Below are positions 16,457 to 28,380 of a stretch of 52,631 bases of DNA, piece after piece (position 1 is the stretch's first letter; each line of letters opens with the position of its first letter). Below the pieces are notes generated by a model that saw only the letters and a program-made list of their open reading frames with translations, ran no database searches and was not told the DNA's origin. The position numbers and the translations under genes are program-made. This DNA comes from Paenibacillus tianmuensis (lineage in GTDB: Bacteria; Bacillota; Bacilli; Paenibacillales; NBRC-103111), in contig NZ_FMTT01000045.1 of the NCBI RefSeq assembly GCF_900100345.1, positions 1 through 52,631 of the forward strand. Direction: 5' to 3'.

Positions 16457-17085
16457 GATGCGGTCCCGTCCTCCTTAGATTTGTTGGCGGCATCCTCCAA
16501 GCGGATGCTTCCCGTAGCAATCGCCTGTATCACTTCGGGGTATAACCGGTGCTCGATGCGATGGATTCGTTCGGCGATGGAAGCCTCCGTATCGCCGGGT
16601 TCAATGTCCAAGGCGCGCTGCGCCAAAATCGGTCCGCTGTCGAGGCCCCCGTCAACAAGATGAACGGTCACGCCGGTCACCTTGACCCCGTGCCGGAGCG
16701 CTTGCCCTACGGCATCAAGACCCGGGAACGACGGCAGCAGCGAAGGGTGAATATTGAGCATGCGTCCCCAAAACGCATCCACCAGCACATTCGTCACAAT
16801 GCGCATATACCCTGCAAGAACGACAAGCTCGACTTGCTTTTGCTGTAACATCGTCAAAATTTCCCGCTCATACGTTTCGCGCGAATCGTAGTCCTTCGGA
16901 CGAAACGTATGAACAGGCACGCCGGCCTGCTTGGCTCGTTCGACTACCCCCGCTTTTGGCCGGTCACAGACCAAAAGCTCGATGCGCGCATCGAGCCGGC
17001 CTGCTATTGCCGCATCCGCAATCGCCTGGAAGTTGCTTCCGCTGCCCGAGGCGAATACGGCAATACGCAACGGTTCGGTTCTCAT
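16453..17085 (-). CDS. purN: Phosphoribosylglycinamide formyltransferase (folate-dependent)
   Basis: The 210-residue enzyme transfers a formyl group from 10-formyl-tetrahydrofolate to GAR, the third step of the pathway. [15 protein letters not shown] binds phosphate at the N-terminus, and [14 protein letters not shown] carries the catalytic Asn-x-His. A later [19 protein letters not shown] holds the catalytic Asp. The length is normal. Its start overlaps the purM stop by four bases and its stop overlaps the AICAR transformylase start, so translation is likely coupled. Confidence 0.96.
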   Translation of the reverse strand: MRTEPLRIAVFASGSGSNFQAIADAAIAGRLDARIELLVCDRPKAGVVERAKQAGVPVHTFRPKDYDSRETYEREILTMLQQKQVELVVLAGYMRIVTNVLVDAFWGRMLNIHPSLLPSFPGLDAVGQALRHGVKVTGVTVHLVDGGLDSGPILAQRALDIEPGDTEASIAERIHRIEHRLYPEVIQAIATGSIRLEDAANKSKEDGTAS

Positions 17086-18122
17086 ACAACCGCTCCGGTA
17101 AATGTAACCTTACACTCCCCTGCCGTTACGCGGCCGAGCGTATAGGCTTTCTCGCCATGCTGCGCGAATAGCTCGGCAGCCCGTGCGACCTGATCCTCCG
17201 CCACGATGATGACCATGCCGATCCCCATGTTGAACGTCCGGAACATATCGTTGTTGCTGATGCCGCCTTCCCGCTGCATCAACTGGAAAATCGGCAAAAT
17301 CGGCCAAGAGCCGTAATCGATCTCGACGTTGACGCCCTCCGGCAGCACGCGCGGAATGTTCTCCAGGAAGCCGCCTCCCGTAATGTGCGCCATACCTTTG
17401 ATCGGCACCTCTTCGAGCACCGCCAGCACCGGCTTGACGTAAAGCTTCGTCGGCACGAGCAGCGTGTCGCCCAGACGGCCTCCCAACTCGTCGATCGTAT
17501 CGTGCAGGGTGTGGCCTTTGTCCTCCAGCAGCAGCTTGCGCACGAGCGAGAAGCCGTTGCTGTGAACGCCGCTCGAAGCGAGACCCAGGACGACGTCGCC
17601 GGGACGAATCGTGGAGCCGTCGATGATCTTCTTCTTGTCGACGATGCCGACCGTAAAGCCCGCGATATCGTACTCGCCTTCGCCGTACATGCCCGGCATT
17701 TCCGCCGTTTCGCCGCCGATCAGCGCACAGCCCGACTGCACGCAGCCGTCGCTGATGCCTTTGACGATCGCTTCGATTTTTTCCGGAATGACCTTGTCGC
17801 AAGCTAGATAATCGAGGAAAAAGAGCGGCTCCGCGCCCTGCACGACAATATCGTTCACGCACATCGCCACGGCATCGATCCCGATAGTGTCGTGTTTGTC
17901 CATCGCGAAAGCGATTTTCAACTTTGTGCCGACACCGTCCGTACCGGAAACGAGTACCGGCTCTTCATACTTGTCCTTGTTCAGGCCGAACAGCGCGCCG
18001 AAGCCGCCGAGGTCTGTCAGCACTTCCGGACGGAAGGTCGTCTTGACGTGCTTCTTCATGCGCTCTACCGCTTCGTTGCCGGCCGCGATATCGACACCGG
18101 CTTGTTTATATGCATCGGACAC
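17082..18122 (-). CDS. purM: Phosphoribosylformylglycinamidine cyclo-ligase (AIR synthetase)
   Basis: It closes the imidazole ring of AIR from FGAM with ATP. The 346 residues show the PurM signature: [14 protein letters not shown] for the nucleotide, [14 protein letters not shown] and a conserved [13 protein letters not shown]. It starts at a GTG with GGGAGG ten bases before it. It is the first gene after a 290-base gap that holds two predicted terminators and a candidate promoter, so it probably begins a second transcript or a read-through segment of the pur operon. Confidence 0.96.
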   Translation of the reverse strand: MSDAYKQAGVDIAAGNEAVERMKKHVKTTFRPEVLTDLGGFGALFGLNKDKYEEPVLVSGTDGVGTKLKIAFAMDKHDTIGIDAVAMCVNDIVVQGAEPLFFLDYLACDKVIPEKIEAIVKGISDGCVQSGCALIGGETAEMPGMYGEGEYDIAGFTVGIVDKKKIIDGSTIRPGDVVLGLASSGVHSNGFSLVRKLLLEDKGHTLHDTIDELGGRLGDTLLVPTKLYVKPVLAVLEEVPIKGMAHITGGGFLENIPRVLPEGVNVEIDYGSWPILPIFQLMQREGGISNNDMFRTFNMGIGMVIIVAEDQVARAAELFAQHGEKAYTLGRVTAGECKVTFTGAVV

Positions 18123-18202
18123 TTGGATTGTTCCTCCCCAAAAAGTGGTTGACTGCTGCGCCCGTTTGGCTGCGGTTTCGTACTGTCTGCCTGCGGCCGC
18201 TC

Positions 18203-18255
18203 TTGAAAACGGGTTATCTTATTTGATATTAGTAGTGGGAATAACCCGTTTTCAA
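18203..18255. repeat. 15-bp perfect inverted repeat overlapping a candidate promoter upstream of purM
   Basis: TTGAAAACGGGTTAT (18203-18217) and ATAACCCGTTTTCAA (18241-18255) are exact inverted copies with a 23-base centre. On the minus strand the upstream arm supplies a -35 (TTGAAA, plus-strand 18250-18255). A -10 (TAATAT, 18226-18231) follows after 18 bases inside the loop. It could be an operator over a purM promoter, or a regulatory RNA stem. No T-run follows, so it is not a simple terminator. Confidence 0.65.
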
Positions 18256-18310
18256 AGGCGGCACGTAAACTCTCCGGCAGACACACGAACCTCCGCCTAA
18301 GCGCTCCGTC

Positions 18311-18338
18311 AAAAAATTTTGCGCAGGAAAACCTGCGC
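18311..18338 (-). terminator. Second of two tandem terminators after purF
   Basis: On the minus strand GCGCAGG pairs with CCTGCGC around a TTTT loop, then AAAATTTTTT. It is less than 10 bases downstream of the first terminator. Confidence 0.7.
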
Positions 18339-18344
18339 TATCGT

Positions 18345-18375
18345 AAAAAGGCGGTCCGGGCAGCCCGGGACCGCC
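18345..18375 (-). terminator. First of two tandem terminators after purF
   Basis: On the minus strand GGCGGTCCCGGG pairs with CCCGGACCGCC (one bulged C), directly followed by TTTTT. It begins about 35 bases after the purF stop and lies in the middle of the pur cluster. Confidence 0.8.
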
Positions 18376-18411
18376 GGGTTAGGTCAAAGCATGCTGGCGG
18401 CCTTGCCGCAA

Positions 18412-19931
18412 TCAATCGCAGCCGCAGCCAAGAGCGGCTTCGTCGGGTACCGGCGTCGGGTAGCGGTTGTCGAAGCAGGCCGTGCACAGCCCGCGGTTGA
18501 CTTCCACGTTCGGACGTCCGATAGCCGCAAGCAGTCCCTCTTTGCTGAGGAAGTACAGCGAGTCGGCATTGATCGCTTGGCGGATTCCCTCCACCGACTT
18601 GACCGCGGCGATCAGCTCCGTGCGGCTCGGCGTATCGATGCCGTAGAAGCACGGGTTCGCAAACGGCGGCGAGCTGATGCGCACGTGCACTTCCTTCGCG
18701 CCAGCCTCGCGCAGCAGGTTGACGATGCGCAGCGAGGTTGTGCCACGCACGATCGAGTCGTCGATCATGACGACGCGCTTGCCTTCAACGATGCTGCGCA
18801 CCGCCGACAGCTTCATCTTGACGCCCTGCTCACGCAGCTCCTGGCTCGGCTGGATGAACGTCCGGCCGGTGTAGCGGTTTTTGATCAGGCCCAGCTCGTA
18901 CGGAATACCCGTTTGCTCCGCGTAGCCGATCGCAGCGGAAATGCTGGAATCCGGCACGCCGGTGACGATGTCACCATCGACGAACGCTTCAATCGCCAGC
19001 TGGCGTCCCATCCGCTTGCGCGCGGAATGGATGTTCGTCTCGTCAATATCGCTGTCCGGCCGGGCAAAATAAACGTATTCCATCGCGCAGATCGCACGCT
19101 GCTTGATCGGCGAGAAGCGGTCTTCTGTCATTGCGCCGGTCTTGAAGTCAAACACCAGCAGCTCGCCCGGCTCGACGTCGCGGTAATATTTGCCCCCGAC
19201 CGTGTCGAACGCACAGGATTCGGAAGCAAACAGCCACGCGTTGCCAAGACGCCCTATCACAAAAGGCCGCAAGCCGTGCGGGTCGCGCGCGACCATCAGC
19301 TTGTCCTTCGTCAAAAACATAAACGCATACGCGCCCTCCACCCGGAGCAGCGTCTCCTTCACGGCGGAAACGATATCGTTCTGCTTCGAGCGGGCAATCA
19401 AGTGCGCTACCACTTCCGTATCGCTGGTCGTTTGGAAAATCGACCCTTCTTCTTCCAACTGATCCTTGATTTGCGGCGCATTGGTCAAGTTGCCATTCGT
19501 AGCAATCGCCAGATCGCCTCCGCGGTATTTGAACACGAGCGGCTGCGCATTAGCCAGCTTGCTTTCGCCCGCTGTCGAATAACGTACGTGTCCGATCGAC
19601 GCATTCCCGGTCATGAGGGCGAGGTTGTCGTTGTTGAACACTTCCTTCACAAGCCCCATGCCGCGGTGATAATGAAACGATTCCCCGTTCGCTACACAAA
19701 TGCCCGCGCTTTCCTGCCCGCGGTGCTGCAGCGCATGGAGGCCGTAGTACGAGAGCGAAGCGGCTTCGGGATGCCCGAACACGCCGAATACTCCGCACTC
19801 CTCCCCCAGCTTGTCCATAATGCTGTCCTGGCCGGTATGGCCTTCGTTATAGTAGCGCCCTGTCCAGAGGGGCATTGCCACTCCGGAAGCCGAACGAATG
19901 ATTTTTGCTGCCTCTTCTCCCTGTCCGCCGA

Positions 19932-19950
<19 letters not shown>
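18412..19950 (-). CDS. purF: Amidophosphoribosyltransferase (glutamine PRPP amidotransferase)
   Basis: The first committed step makes phosphoribosylamine from PRPP and glutamine. ATG 19950 was chosen; a TTG at 19968 is also open. [10 protein letters not shown] places the N-terminal nucleophile Cys at residue 52, so a propeptide of about 51 residues must be removed, against 11 in B. subtilis. A shorter start at an internal Met seven residues before the Cys is possible. Cys in [16 protein letters not shown] and GLCTACF match the four iron-sulfur ligands of the Bacillus-type enzyme. The phosphate loop [14 protein letters not shown] is intact. The start overlaps the purL stop. Confidence 0.95.
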
Positions 19951-22155
<2,205 letters not shown>

Positions 22156-22178
<23 letters not shown>

Positions 22179-22851
22179 GCTTCTCCCTCCAAGTGCTCAA
22201 AATCGATGTAAACATCTTCCGTCCGTCCGCCGAGCCGAGCAGTTCGTGCACCGCCCGCTCCGGATGCGGCATCATGCCCAGCACATTGCCCGCCCGGTTG
22301 CAAATGCCGGCAATATCGTCGACCGAACCGTTCGGATTGTTGCCCGCTTCGTAACGGAACACGATCTGGTTGTTCGCTTTCAGCTCCGCCAGCGTCGCCT
22401 CATCGCAATAATAATTGCCTTCGCCATGGGCGATCGGAATATTGATCAATTCGCCCTTCGTATAGTCCGAAGTAAACGGCGTGTTCGTATTTTCCACCTG
22501 CAGCATGGCTGCATGGCAGCGGAATTTAAGCGACTGGTTGCGCAGCATACCTCCCGGCAGCAGACCCGATTCCAACAAAATCTGGAAGCCGTTGCAGATA
22601 CCCAGAATATATTTTCCTTCCTCTGCCGCTTTCACCAAGGCGTTCATGACCGGGGCAAAGCGGGCAATCGCGCCGCAGCGCAGGTAGTCGCCGTACGAGA
22701 AGCCGCCGGGAATAAGAATGCAATCATATTTCGATAAGTCCGTTTCCGTATGCCATACGTAATCCACTGGCTGTCCGATCGTATCCTCTACCGCTTTGTA
22801 GCAGTCGATATCGCAGTTGGAGCCGGGGAATACCAACACCGCGAAATTCAT
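22156..22851 (-). CDS. purQ: Phosphoribosylformylglycinamidine synthase glutaminase subunit
   Basis: The 231-residue class-I glutamine amidotransferase supplies ammonia to PurL. It has the oxyanion-side FPGSNCDID start, the nucleophile in LGICNGFQ (Cys86) and the catalytic His/Glu in MMPHPERAV. The start was set at the ATG at 22851; a GTG sits one codon upstream. GGAGG precedes both by five to eight bases. It lies between purS and purL, as in B. subtilis. Confidence 0.95.
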
Positions 22852-22870
22852 CACGCGCGCCTCCTTTTGA

Positions 22871-23119
22871 TTAACCCTGTACCAGCTCGAAACGGTAATC
22901 CTCGATCACGGTGTTCGCGAGCAGCTTCTCGCACATCGCTTTCAACCGCTCTTCCGCCGCAGCCCGGTCGTTTGTGTTCAGTTCCACTTCCAAATATTTG
23001 CCGATTCTCACCTTCTCCACTTCGTCGAAGCCCATCGAGTGGAGCGCGCCCTGTATGGCGGTTCCTTGCACATCCAGAACGCTTTGCTTGATCGTTACGT
23101 ATACCGTTGCTTTGAACAT
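22871..23119 (-). CDS. purS: Phosphoribosylformylglycinamidine synthase subunit PurS
   Basis: The 82-residue protein bridges PurL and PurQ and helps channel ammonia. It reads [31 protein letters not shown], with the conserved [14 protein letters not shown] strand after it. The ATG at 23119 was chosen over the longer frame (23152) because GGGAGG lies about ten bases before it and PurS proteins normally begin close to this point. It precedes purQ by about 20 bases. Confidence 0.93.
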   Translation of the reverse strand: MFKATVYVTIKQSVLDVQGTAIQGALHSMGFDEVEKVRIGKYLEVELNTNDRAAAEERLKAMCEKLLANTVIEDYRFELVQG

Positions 23120-23190
23120 TAGGAAAAGTACCTCCCACATTAAGTTAATCATTTTGGGCCTATCCTGAAGCGCGTTATCCGCGGAGCGGC

Positions 23191-23211
23191 GGCTTGCCGC
23201 CCCGGCAAGCC
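23191..23211. repeat. 9-bp stem hairpin between purC and purS
   Basis: GGCTTGCCG (23191-23199) pairs with CGGCAAGCC (23203-23211) around CCC, immediately after the purC stop. No T-run follows on the transcribed strand, so it is more likely an mRNA-stabilising stem than a terminator. Confidence 0.55.
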
Positions 23212-23214
23212 AGC

Positions 23215-24108
23215 TTACCCTTGGACCAAACGGTTATAGATATCGCGGTAACGCCGGGAAGTCTCCTCCACCACTTGCGGAGGCAGCGGGTCCGGCTCGC
23301 TGTTTTTGTCCCAATCGGTGCCGGACAAATACGTCCGGACCGGCTCTTTGTCCATGCCGTCGATCTCGATGTCGAGCTCGTATTTGCTTTTGTCCCAGAA
23401 GCGGGAGGAATCCGGCGTGAAAATTTCGTCAATCAGGATGATTTCGCCGTCAATAAGACCGAATTCGAACTTCGTATCCGCCAAAATAATGCCGCGCACC
23501 TCGCAAAACTCCTGCGCAAACTCGTACAGCCGGATGCTTATCTCTTGAAGCTGCTGCGTCAGTTCCGCACCGACCAGCTCGGTCATCCGCTCGATCGTGA
23601 TGTCCTCGTCGTGGCCGACGTCGTTCTTCGCGGCGGGAGTAAAAATCGGCTGCGGAAACCGCTCGTTCTTCCGCATGCCCGCTGGCAGCTTGTGCCCGTT
23701 CACTTCGCCGGTTTTCTGGTACTGCCGCCAGCCGCCGCCGGTGATGTAGCCGCGCACGACGCATTCGATGTCGATCCGCTGCGCCTTTTTCGTGACCATG
23801 AACCGGTCCTTCATAATCTCGCGGTCCGTGATCAGCTCCCCGAGCCGATCCACGTCGGCGTGCACCAGATGATTCGGCTGGATGCCTGCCGTCTGCTCGA
23901 ACCAGAAACGGCTGAGCGAATTCAGCACGTTGCCTTTGTCCGGCACCGCCGGGCTCAGCACCCAGTCGAACGCGGAGATGCGGTCGGTGACCGCGATCAG
24001 GTAGTGCTCGCCGAGATCGTACAGCTCCCGGACCTTGCCTTTGTAGAGCAGCGGCGCTTTTACGTAAGGCTCGGCACTCGAAATGGCCGTTGTCGTCGTT
24101 CCACTCAT
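23215..24108 (-). CDS. purC: SAICAR synthetase, long form
   Basis: It ligates aspartate to CAIR with ATP. The 297 residues are longer than the 235-245 of most bacterial PurC and closer to the long (yeast-like) form. It reads LYKGKVRELYDLGEHYLIAVTDRISAFDWVL at the N-terminus and VRGYITGGGWRQYQKTGEVNGHKLPAGM in the middle; the latter stretch is typical of the long form. LADTKFEFGLIDGEIILIDEIFTPDSSRFW is conserved in both. It lies between purB and purS. GGGGGAGG lies 12 bases before the ATG, a wide spacing. Confidence 0.93.
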   Translation of the reverse strand: MSGTTTTAISSAEPYVKAPLLYKGKVRELYDLGEHYLIAVTDRISAFDWVLSPAVPDKGNVLNSLSRFWFEQTAGIQPNHLVHADVDRLGELITDREIMKDRFMVTKKAQRIDIECVVRGYITGGGWRQYQKTGEVNGHKLPAGMRKNERFPQPIFTPAAKNDVGHDEDITIERMTELVGAELTQQLQEISIRLYEFAQEFCEVRGIILADTKFEFGLIDGEIILIDEIFTPDSSRFWDKSKYELDIEIDGMDKEPVRTYLSGTDWDKNSEPDPLPPQVVEETSRRYRDIYNRLVQG

Positions 24109-24136
24109 CGCTTCGTCAGGCCTCCCCCGTTTTAGA

Positions 24137-25432
24137 TCAACTCAAGCCGAGACGCTTGAAAATCGTATCCACATGCTTCAAATGCCAGCTCGGGTTGAAC
24201 GCGTCCTCGATCTCTTCCAGACTTAGATGCTCCCGGATCGCAGGCGTATTCTCGACGATGTCGCGGAACGAACGCTGCTCCTCCCACGCCTGCATCGCGC
24301 GCGGCTGCACCGTGTCGTACGCTTGCTCGCGGCTGAAGCCCTTGTCGATCAGCTTCGTCATGACGCGGCCGGAGAACGGCACGCCGTACGTGCTTTGCAT
24401 GTTGCGCTTCATATTTTCCGGGAACACCGTCAGGTTCTTCACGATGTTGCCGAGGCGGTTCAGCATATAGTTGAGCAGGATCGTCGCATCCGGCAAAATG
24501 ATCCGCTCGACCGAGGAGTGCGAGATATCGCGCTCATGCCACAGCGTCACGTTCTCGTAAGCGGAAACCATATGGCCGCGGATGACCCGCGCCAGTCCGG
24601 AGATGCTTTCGCAGCCGATCGGATTGCGCTTGTGCGGCATCGCGGACGAACCTTTTTGCCCTTTGGCGAACGGCTCCTCCACCTCGCGGAATTCGCTCTT
24701 TTGCAGTCCGCGGATTTCCGTCGCAAACTTGTCGAGCGAGGTCGCGATCAGCGCCAGCGTCGCCATGTACTCCGCGTGACGGTCGCGCTGCAGCGTCTGC
24801 GTGGAGATCGGTGCCGGCTTCGTGCCGAGCTTGCCGCATACATATTCCTCGACGAACGGATCGATGTTCGCGTATGTGCCGACCGCGCCGGAAATTTTGC
24901 CGTACTGCACGCCGTCCGCCGCAAAGCGGAAACGCTCCAGGTTGCGCTTCATTTCCTCGTACCACAGCGCCATTTTCAGCCCGAACGTCGTCGGCTCGGC
25001 ATGTACGCCGTGCGTCCGTCCCATCATCGGCGTATCTTTGTAAGCAACCGCCTTGTCCTTCAAAATCTCGATGAAGTTCAGCAGGTCCTTCTCCAAAATC
25101 GTGTTGGCCTGCTTCAGCAAGTAACCGAGCGCCGTATCGACCACATCCGTGGAAGTCAAGCCGTAGTGCACCCATTTCCGCTCCGGTCCGAGCGTCTCGG
25201 ATACCGCACGGGTGAAGGCGATCACATCGTGACGCGTCTCCTGCTCGATTTCGTAGACGCGATCGATGTTGAAGCCTGCGTTTTTGCGCAGCTCGACGAC
25301 GTCCTCCTTCGGAATCACGCCCAGCTCTACCCACGCTTCGCAGGAAAGAATCTCGACTTCGAGCCATGCTTTAAATTTGTTTTCTTCCGTCCAAATGCCG
25401 CCCATCTCGGGTCTCGTATAACGATCGATCAT
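24137..25432 (-). CDS. purB: Adenylosuccinate lyase
   Basis: The 431-residue fumarase-superfamily enzyme removes fumarate from SAICAR and from adenylosuccinate. It reads [27 protein letters not shown] at the start and [18 protein letters not shown] in the core, which includes a catalytic His. The signature loop [15 protein letters not shown] carries the serine base. Length and motifs match the Bacillus enzyme. It sits between purK and purC, the B. subtilis order. Confidence 0.97.
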   Translation of the reverse strand: MIDRYTRPEMGGIWTEENKFKAWLEVEILSCEAWVELGVIPKEDVVELRKNAGFNIDRVYEIEQETRHDVIAFTRAVSETLGPERKWVHYGLTSTDVVDTALGYLLKQANTILEKDLLNFIEILKDKAVAYKDTPMMGRTHGVHAEPTTFGLKMALWYEEMKRNLERFRFAADGVQYGKISGAVGTYANIDPFVEEYVCGKLGTKPAPISTQTLQRDRHAEYMATLALIATSLDKFATEIRGLQKSEFREVEEPFAKGQKGSSAMPHKRNPIGCESISGLARVIRGHMVSAYENVTLWHERDISHSSVERIILPDATILLNYMLNRLGNIVKNLTVFPENMKRNMQSTYGVPFSGRVMTKLIDKGFSREQAYDTVQPRAMQAWEEQRSFRDIVENTPAIREHLSLEEIEDAFNPSWHLKHVDTIFKRLGLS

Positions 25433-25460
25433 GGTTTCTCCATCCTCCGCTTTTATCTTT

Positions 25461-26654
25461 CTATTCTATAGCTTCCCATATTTTTGAAGCCTCTATCCAA
25501 TCCAATGCCGTCTCATGCGAGGCCGCGAGCAAGTTCACATGGCCCATCTTGCGGCCGGCTTTGGCTTCCTGCTTCCCGTACAAATGCAGCTTCGCCGTCA
25601 CGCCCGGCACCTGCTCCGCTTCCGGCTTGACGATCCAGTCCAGCAGCGGCTGCACATGCTCGCCCAACACATTAACCATGACGACCGGCGTCATCAGCGC
25701 GGGGTCTCCAAGCGGCAGGTTCGCGATCGCCCGCACGTGCTGCTCGAACTGCGAAGTCCGGCACGCCTCCATCGTATAATGACCGGAGTTATGCGGACGC
25801 GGCGCCAGCTCGTTGACGAACAGCTCGCCATCCGCGGTAAGGAACAGCTCGACGGCAATGAGCCCAATCACATCCAGCTCCTCGGCGATCCGCAGCGCCA
25901 TCCGCTCCGCTTCCCGCTGCACCTCTTCCGGCACTCTCGCCGGTACGATAGACAAGTGTAAAATGTTGTTCACATGCACATTCTCCGCAGCGGGAAAAGC
26001 TCTGACTTCCCCACGCGGGCTGCGGGCCGCAATGACCGACAGCTCCTTCGTAAAATGAACGAACTGCTCCAGCACCAGCTCCGTCCGGGCCCGGCTTAAC
26101 GTATCGTACGCTTCCTGCACTTCGTCCAGCGAGCGGATCACCCACTGGCCTTTGCCGTCGTACCCGCCTGTCGCCGTCTTCAGCACACACGGCGTGCCAA
26201 AGCGTCCGACCGCTTCGCGAAGCTCTTCCGCGCTGCCGATTTCGGCATACGGCGCGACCTTGACGCCTGCGGCTTCAATCGCCCGCTTCTCGCGCAGCCG
26301 ATGCTGCGTTGTGTACAGCAGCTTGCTGCCCTGTGGCACGTACGATTCGGCCATCAGCAGCTTGGTGACATCGGCGTCCACGTTCTCGAACTCGTACGTG
26401 ATGACATCAGCCAGCTCCGCAAGCTGCCGCGCGGCATCGACGTCATGATAAGGCGCGACGATCTGCCGGTCCGCCACTTGGCCGCAAGGCGAATCCGGCG
26501 TCGGGTCCAGTGTCACAAACCGGTAGCCCATAGCGCTTCCCGCCAGAGCCATCATCCGTCCAAGCTGTCCTCCCCCAAGCACGCCAATCGCAGCGCCGGG
26601 GGGCAATACTTTCGATGGGTCGTACGTTCGGTTTTGATCCGTCTGCCGCGTCAT
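25461..26654 (-). CDS. purK: N5-carboxyaminoimidazole ribonucleotide synthase
   Basis: The ATP-grasp protein (397 residues) makes N5-CAIR from AIR and bicarbonate; PurE then rearranges it. It begins with a Rossmann-like [24 protein letters not shown]. The central lid is [16 protein letters not shown], and [22 protein letters not shown] is the metal and carboxylate site. The start overlaps the purE stop (ATGA). Presence of both genes shows the usual bacterial two-step carboxylation. Confidence 0.96.
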   Translation of the reverse strand: MTRQTDQNRTYDPSKVLPPGAAIGVLGGGQLGRMMALAGSAMGYRFVTLDPTPDSPCGQVADRQIVAPYHDVDAARQLAELADVITYEFENVDADVTKLLMAESYVPQGSKLLYTTQHRLREKRAIEAAGVKVAPYAEIGSAEELREAVGRFGTPCVLKTATGGYDGKGQWVIRSLDEVQEAYDTLSRARTELVLEQFVHFTKELSVIAARSPRGEVRAFPAAENVHVNNILHLSIVPARVPEEVQREAERMALRIAEELDVIGLIAVELFLTADGELFVNELAPRPHNSGHYTMEACRTSQFEQHVRAIANLPLGDPALMTPVVMVNVLGEHVQPLLDWIVKPEAEQVPGVTAKLHLYGKQEAKAGRKMGHVNLLAASHETALDWIEASKIWEAIE

Positions 26655-27136
26655 TCCAGCACGCTCTTTTCAATAACGGTCTGCGCGATTTTTTCGCGGC
26701 GCTCCGCTACTTTACGCTGGAGCGCCGGATCGAAGGCGCCGAGCATTTGAGCGGCCAGCAGCCCCGCATTCGTCGCTCCGGCATGTCCGATCGCCACAGT
26801 GCCGACCGGAATGCCGCCCGGCATCTGAACGATGGATAGCAGCGAATCGAGGCCGTTCAGCGTGGACGATTTGACCGGCACGCCGATCACCGGCAGCACC
26901 GTCTTCGCCGCCACCATGCCCGGCAAATGCGCCGCGCCGCCGGCTCCGGCAATAATGACCTTCAATCCGCGGTCTGCCGCTGACGCAGCGTAATCGAACA
27001 TCATGTCGGGCGTCCGGTGAGCGGAAACGACTTTCTTTTCATAAGGCACTTCGAGCTCGTCCAGCACGTCGCAAGCATGCTTCATCGTTTCCCAGTCGGA
27101 CTGGCTGCCCATAATGACTCCAACAAGAACAGACAT
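26651..27136 (-). CDS. purE: N5-CAIR mutase (PurE class I)
   Basis: The 161 residues include [24 protein letters not shown], the class-I PurE phosphate loop with Ser and Asp. [13 protein letters not shown] carries the catalytic His, and later come [13 protein letters not shown] and [14 protein letters not shown]. The ATG at 27136 has GGAGG six bases before it; a longer frame upstream has no site. It is the first gene of the pur operon, downstream of a guanine riboswitch. Confidence 0.96.
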   Translation of the reverse strand: MSVLVGVIMGSQSDWETMKHACDVLDELEVPYEKKVVSAHRTPDMMFDYAASAADRGLKVIIAGAGGAAHLPGMVAAKTVLPVIGVPVKSSTLNGLDSLLSIVQMPGGIPVGTVAIGHAGATNAGLLAAQMLGAFDPALQRKVAERREKIAQTVIEKSVLE

Positions 27137-27186
27137 TGGTAACCTCCGTGTCGGTCGCATCGATGTTTGACCCTATATTTATAGAA

Positions 27187-27227
27187 GAAAAAAACAAAAC
27201 GCCCATTGGATAGTACTGACAAGCGCA
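27187..27227 (-). terminator. Predicted terminator of the guanine-riboswitch expression platform
   Basis: On the minus strand CGCTTGT can pair with ATGGGCG (including three G-T pairs) and is followed by TTTTGTTTTTTT. It lies between the aptamer and the purE start, where an OFF-switch terminator is expected. The stem is weak on paper, and an alternative GATAGACTG/CAGTACTATC pairing overlaps it. Confidence 0.6.
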
Positions 27228-27310
27228 GTCTATCGGCAGGACGACAAGAATACTCCACAAGCGCAAGCTAAGGTCTGGCATGCGTATGCCGACCCCTGAA
27301 ACTTCGCTCA

Positions 27311-27377
27311 CTCGTAGTCCAAAAATTTAAGGTTTTCGGGTAGAAACGTTCGGGCCATATTCCCGACATTATACGAG
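27311..27377 (-). ncRNA. Guanine riboswitch (purine aptamer) upstream of purE
   Basis: On the minus strand CTCGTA (27372-27377) pairs with TACGAG (27311-27316) as the P1 stem. Within it are the conserved TATAAT and ATATGG, then GTTTCTACC and CCTTAAA, and finally GGACTAC. The Watson-Crick specificity base, in GGACTAC, is C, so guanine rather than adenine is the expected ligand. Guanine should lower expression of the whole pur operon. Confidence 0.93.
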
Positions 27378-27411
27378 ACTATTCGATTTTGTTAAGGCTT
27401 TCATCCTCTTT

Positions 27412-27441
27412 AGTTTAACAGCCATTAACACCGCATGTCAA
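27412..27441 (-). promoter_or_regulatory. Predicted promoter of the pur operon
   Basis: On the minus strand TTGACA (27436-27441) and TAAACT (27412-27417) are 18 bases apart. Transcription would start about 30 bases before the riboswitch aptamer. Confidence 0.65.
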
Positions 27442-27446
27442 CTCCA

Positions 27447-27490
27447 AAAGACGAACATTTTTTTATCTAAAACAGAAATAGTTCGCATTT
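27447..27490. promoter_or_regulatory. Pair of inverted PurBox-like sites (PurR operator)
   Basis: On the minus strand AAATGCGAACTAT (27478-27490) matches the Bacillus PurBox AWWWCCGAACWWT with one mismatch. AATGTTCGTCTTT (27447-27459) matches its inverse with two. They face each other upstream of the -35, the arrangement known for PurR control in B. subtilis. No purR gene is in the window. Confidence 0.55.
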
Positions 27491-27510
27491 TCGCACAAAA
27501 AGCGTACGGC

Positions 27511-28209
27511 TTATCCTTGCTCCAAAATGCTCTTTTTTATGCGAATCAGCTCGTTCAGCCCGTCTTCCACTTCTTCTTTCGACAAGTTTCCCTGCACCAG
27601 CGCTGCCGAATCCAAGCCCAGCCATCGTTCGTACATCCGTATGCCGAATCCTAGCTGTTCGAGCCGCTCCTCGGTTTCCTTCGTCCGCTCCAACTCGTCC
27701 AACAAATGGAAAGTCGCATCCTCCGCCCGCCCGTATCGGCCGCTTGCTTCATAATAAGGGATAAGCACCTTCAGCAAACTCGCAGACATAGGAGCCCGTC
27801 CAACCAAAGCAAGTGCAGACTCGATCCGGTCTGTGAATTCCTCACGCAGCTCATCGCGCGCATCCAGCTCTCTGGCCGTTAACAGCAGCTCCAACGATTT
27901 AGCCGCCGCCGCTCTGGCCGCCGCCTCTTCTCCGGAGTCCGCGTGCAAAGCCGCCTGGGCGTTAAGCATGTCCCCACATACAAGCACTTTTCCCTGATCG
28001 ACCTCGCCGTCTTTGGACAGCAGTGCCAGCAAATCTTTGACTGACAGCGCATGGACCAGCTTCGAGCCGACGCCGAGCAGCTGCCTCATCGCTTGGTTCA
28101 GCAGCTCCATCGCTTCCCGCAGCTGTTGATTCCGCCGATGAAACATCACTTTATGCAGCATTTCCACCGCTTGTTCGATCATCCGTAAAATATAATCCCG
28201 CTTATACAT
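27511..28209 (-). CDS. DUF6483-family protein of unknown function
   Basis: The 232 residues start with MYKRDYILRMIEQAVEMLHKVMF, a stretch common to many small cytosolic proteins of Bacillota (DUF6483). The rest is helical and charged, with no signal peptide or membrane segment. TPR-like helices may be present in the C-terminal half (SLLKVLIPYYEASGRYGRAEDATFHLLDEL). The ATG at 28209 was chosen for AAAGGAG about ten bases upstream; a longer frame to 28245 has no site. It is a single gene between the pur operon leader and a divergent c-di-AMP riboswitch gene. Function is unknown. Confidence 0.75.
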   Translation of the reverse strand: MYKRDYILRMIEQAVEMLHKVMFHRRNQQLREAMELLNQAMRQLLGVGSKLVHALSVKDLLALLSKDGEVDQGKVLVCGDMLNAQAALHADSGEEAAARAAAAKSLELLLTARELDARDELREEFTDRIESALALVGRAPMSASLLKVLIPYYEASGRYGRAEDATFHLLDELERTKETEERLEQLGFGIRMYERWLGLDSAALVQGNLSKEEVEDGLNELIRIKKSILEQG

Positions 28210-28345
28210 AGCGCTGCTCCTTTCCCGGGACCAGGACCGTCCCAAATCAACTGATGTCCCCGAACACTCTTTTATTGTACCGCATTCCTGCCCGGGAGGA
28301 AAAAAGCTCTGCTATTTTCCGGTAACTGCTGGATGATTTTATGTA

Positions 28346-28375
28346 TTGATACCAGCAACGAGCCTGTGGTAAATT
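28346..28375 (+). promoter_or_regulatory. Candidate promoter of the riboswitch-controlled wall-protein gene
   Basis: TTGATA (28346-28351) and TAAATT (28370-28375) are 18 bases apart. The aptamer begins a few bases after the expected start point. Confidence 0.45.
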
Positions 28376-28380
28376 CTTAA

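Noticed and set aside
18203..18255. Calling the 15-bp inverted repeat a terminator or a MITE
   Set aside because: There is no T-run after the stem, and no target duplication or second copy was seen in the window.
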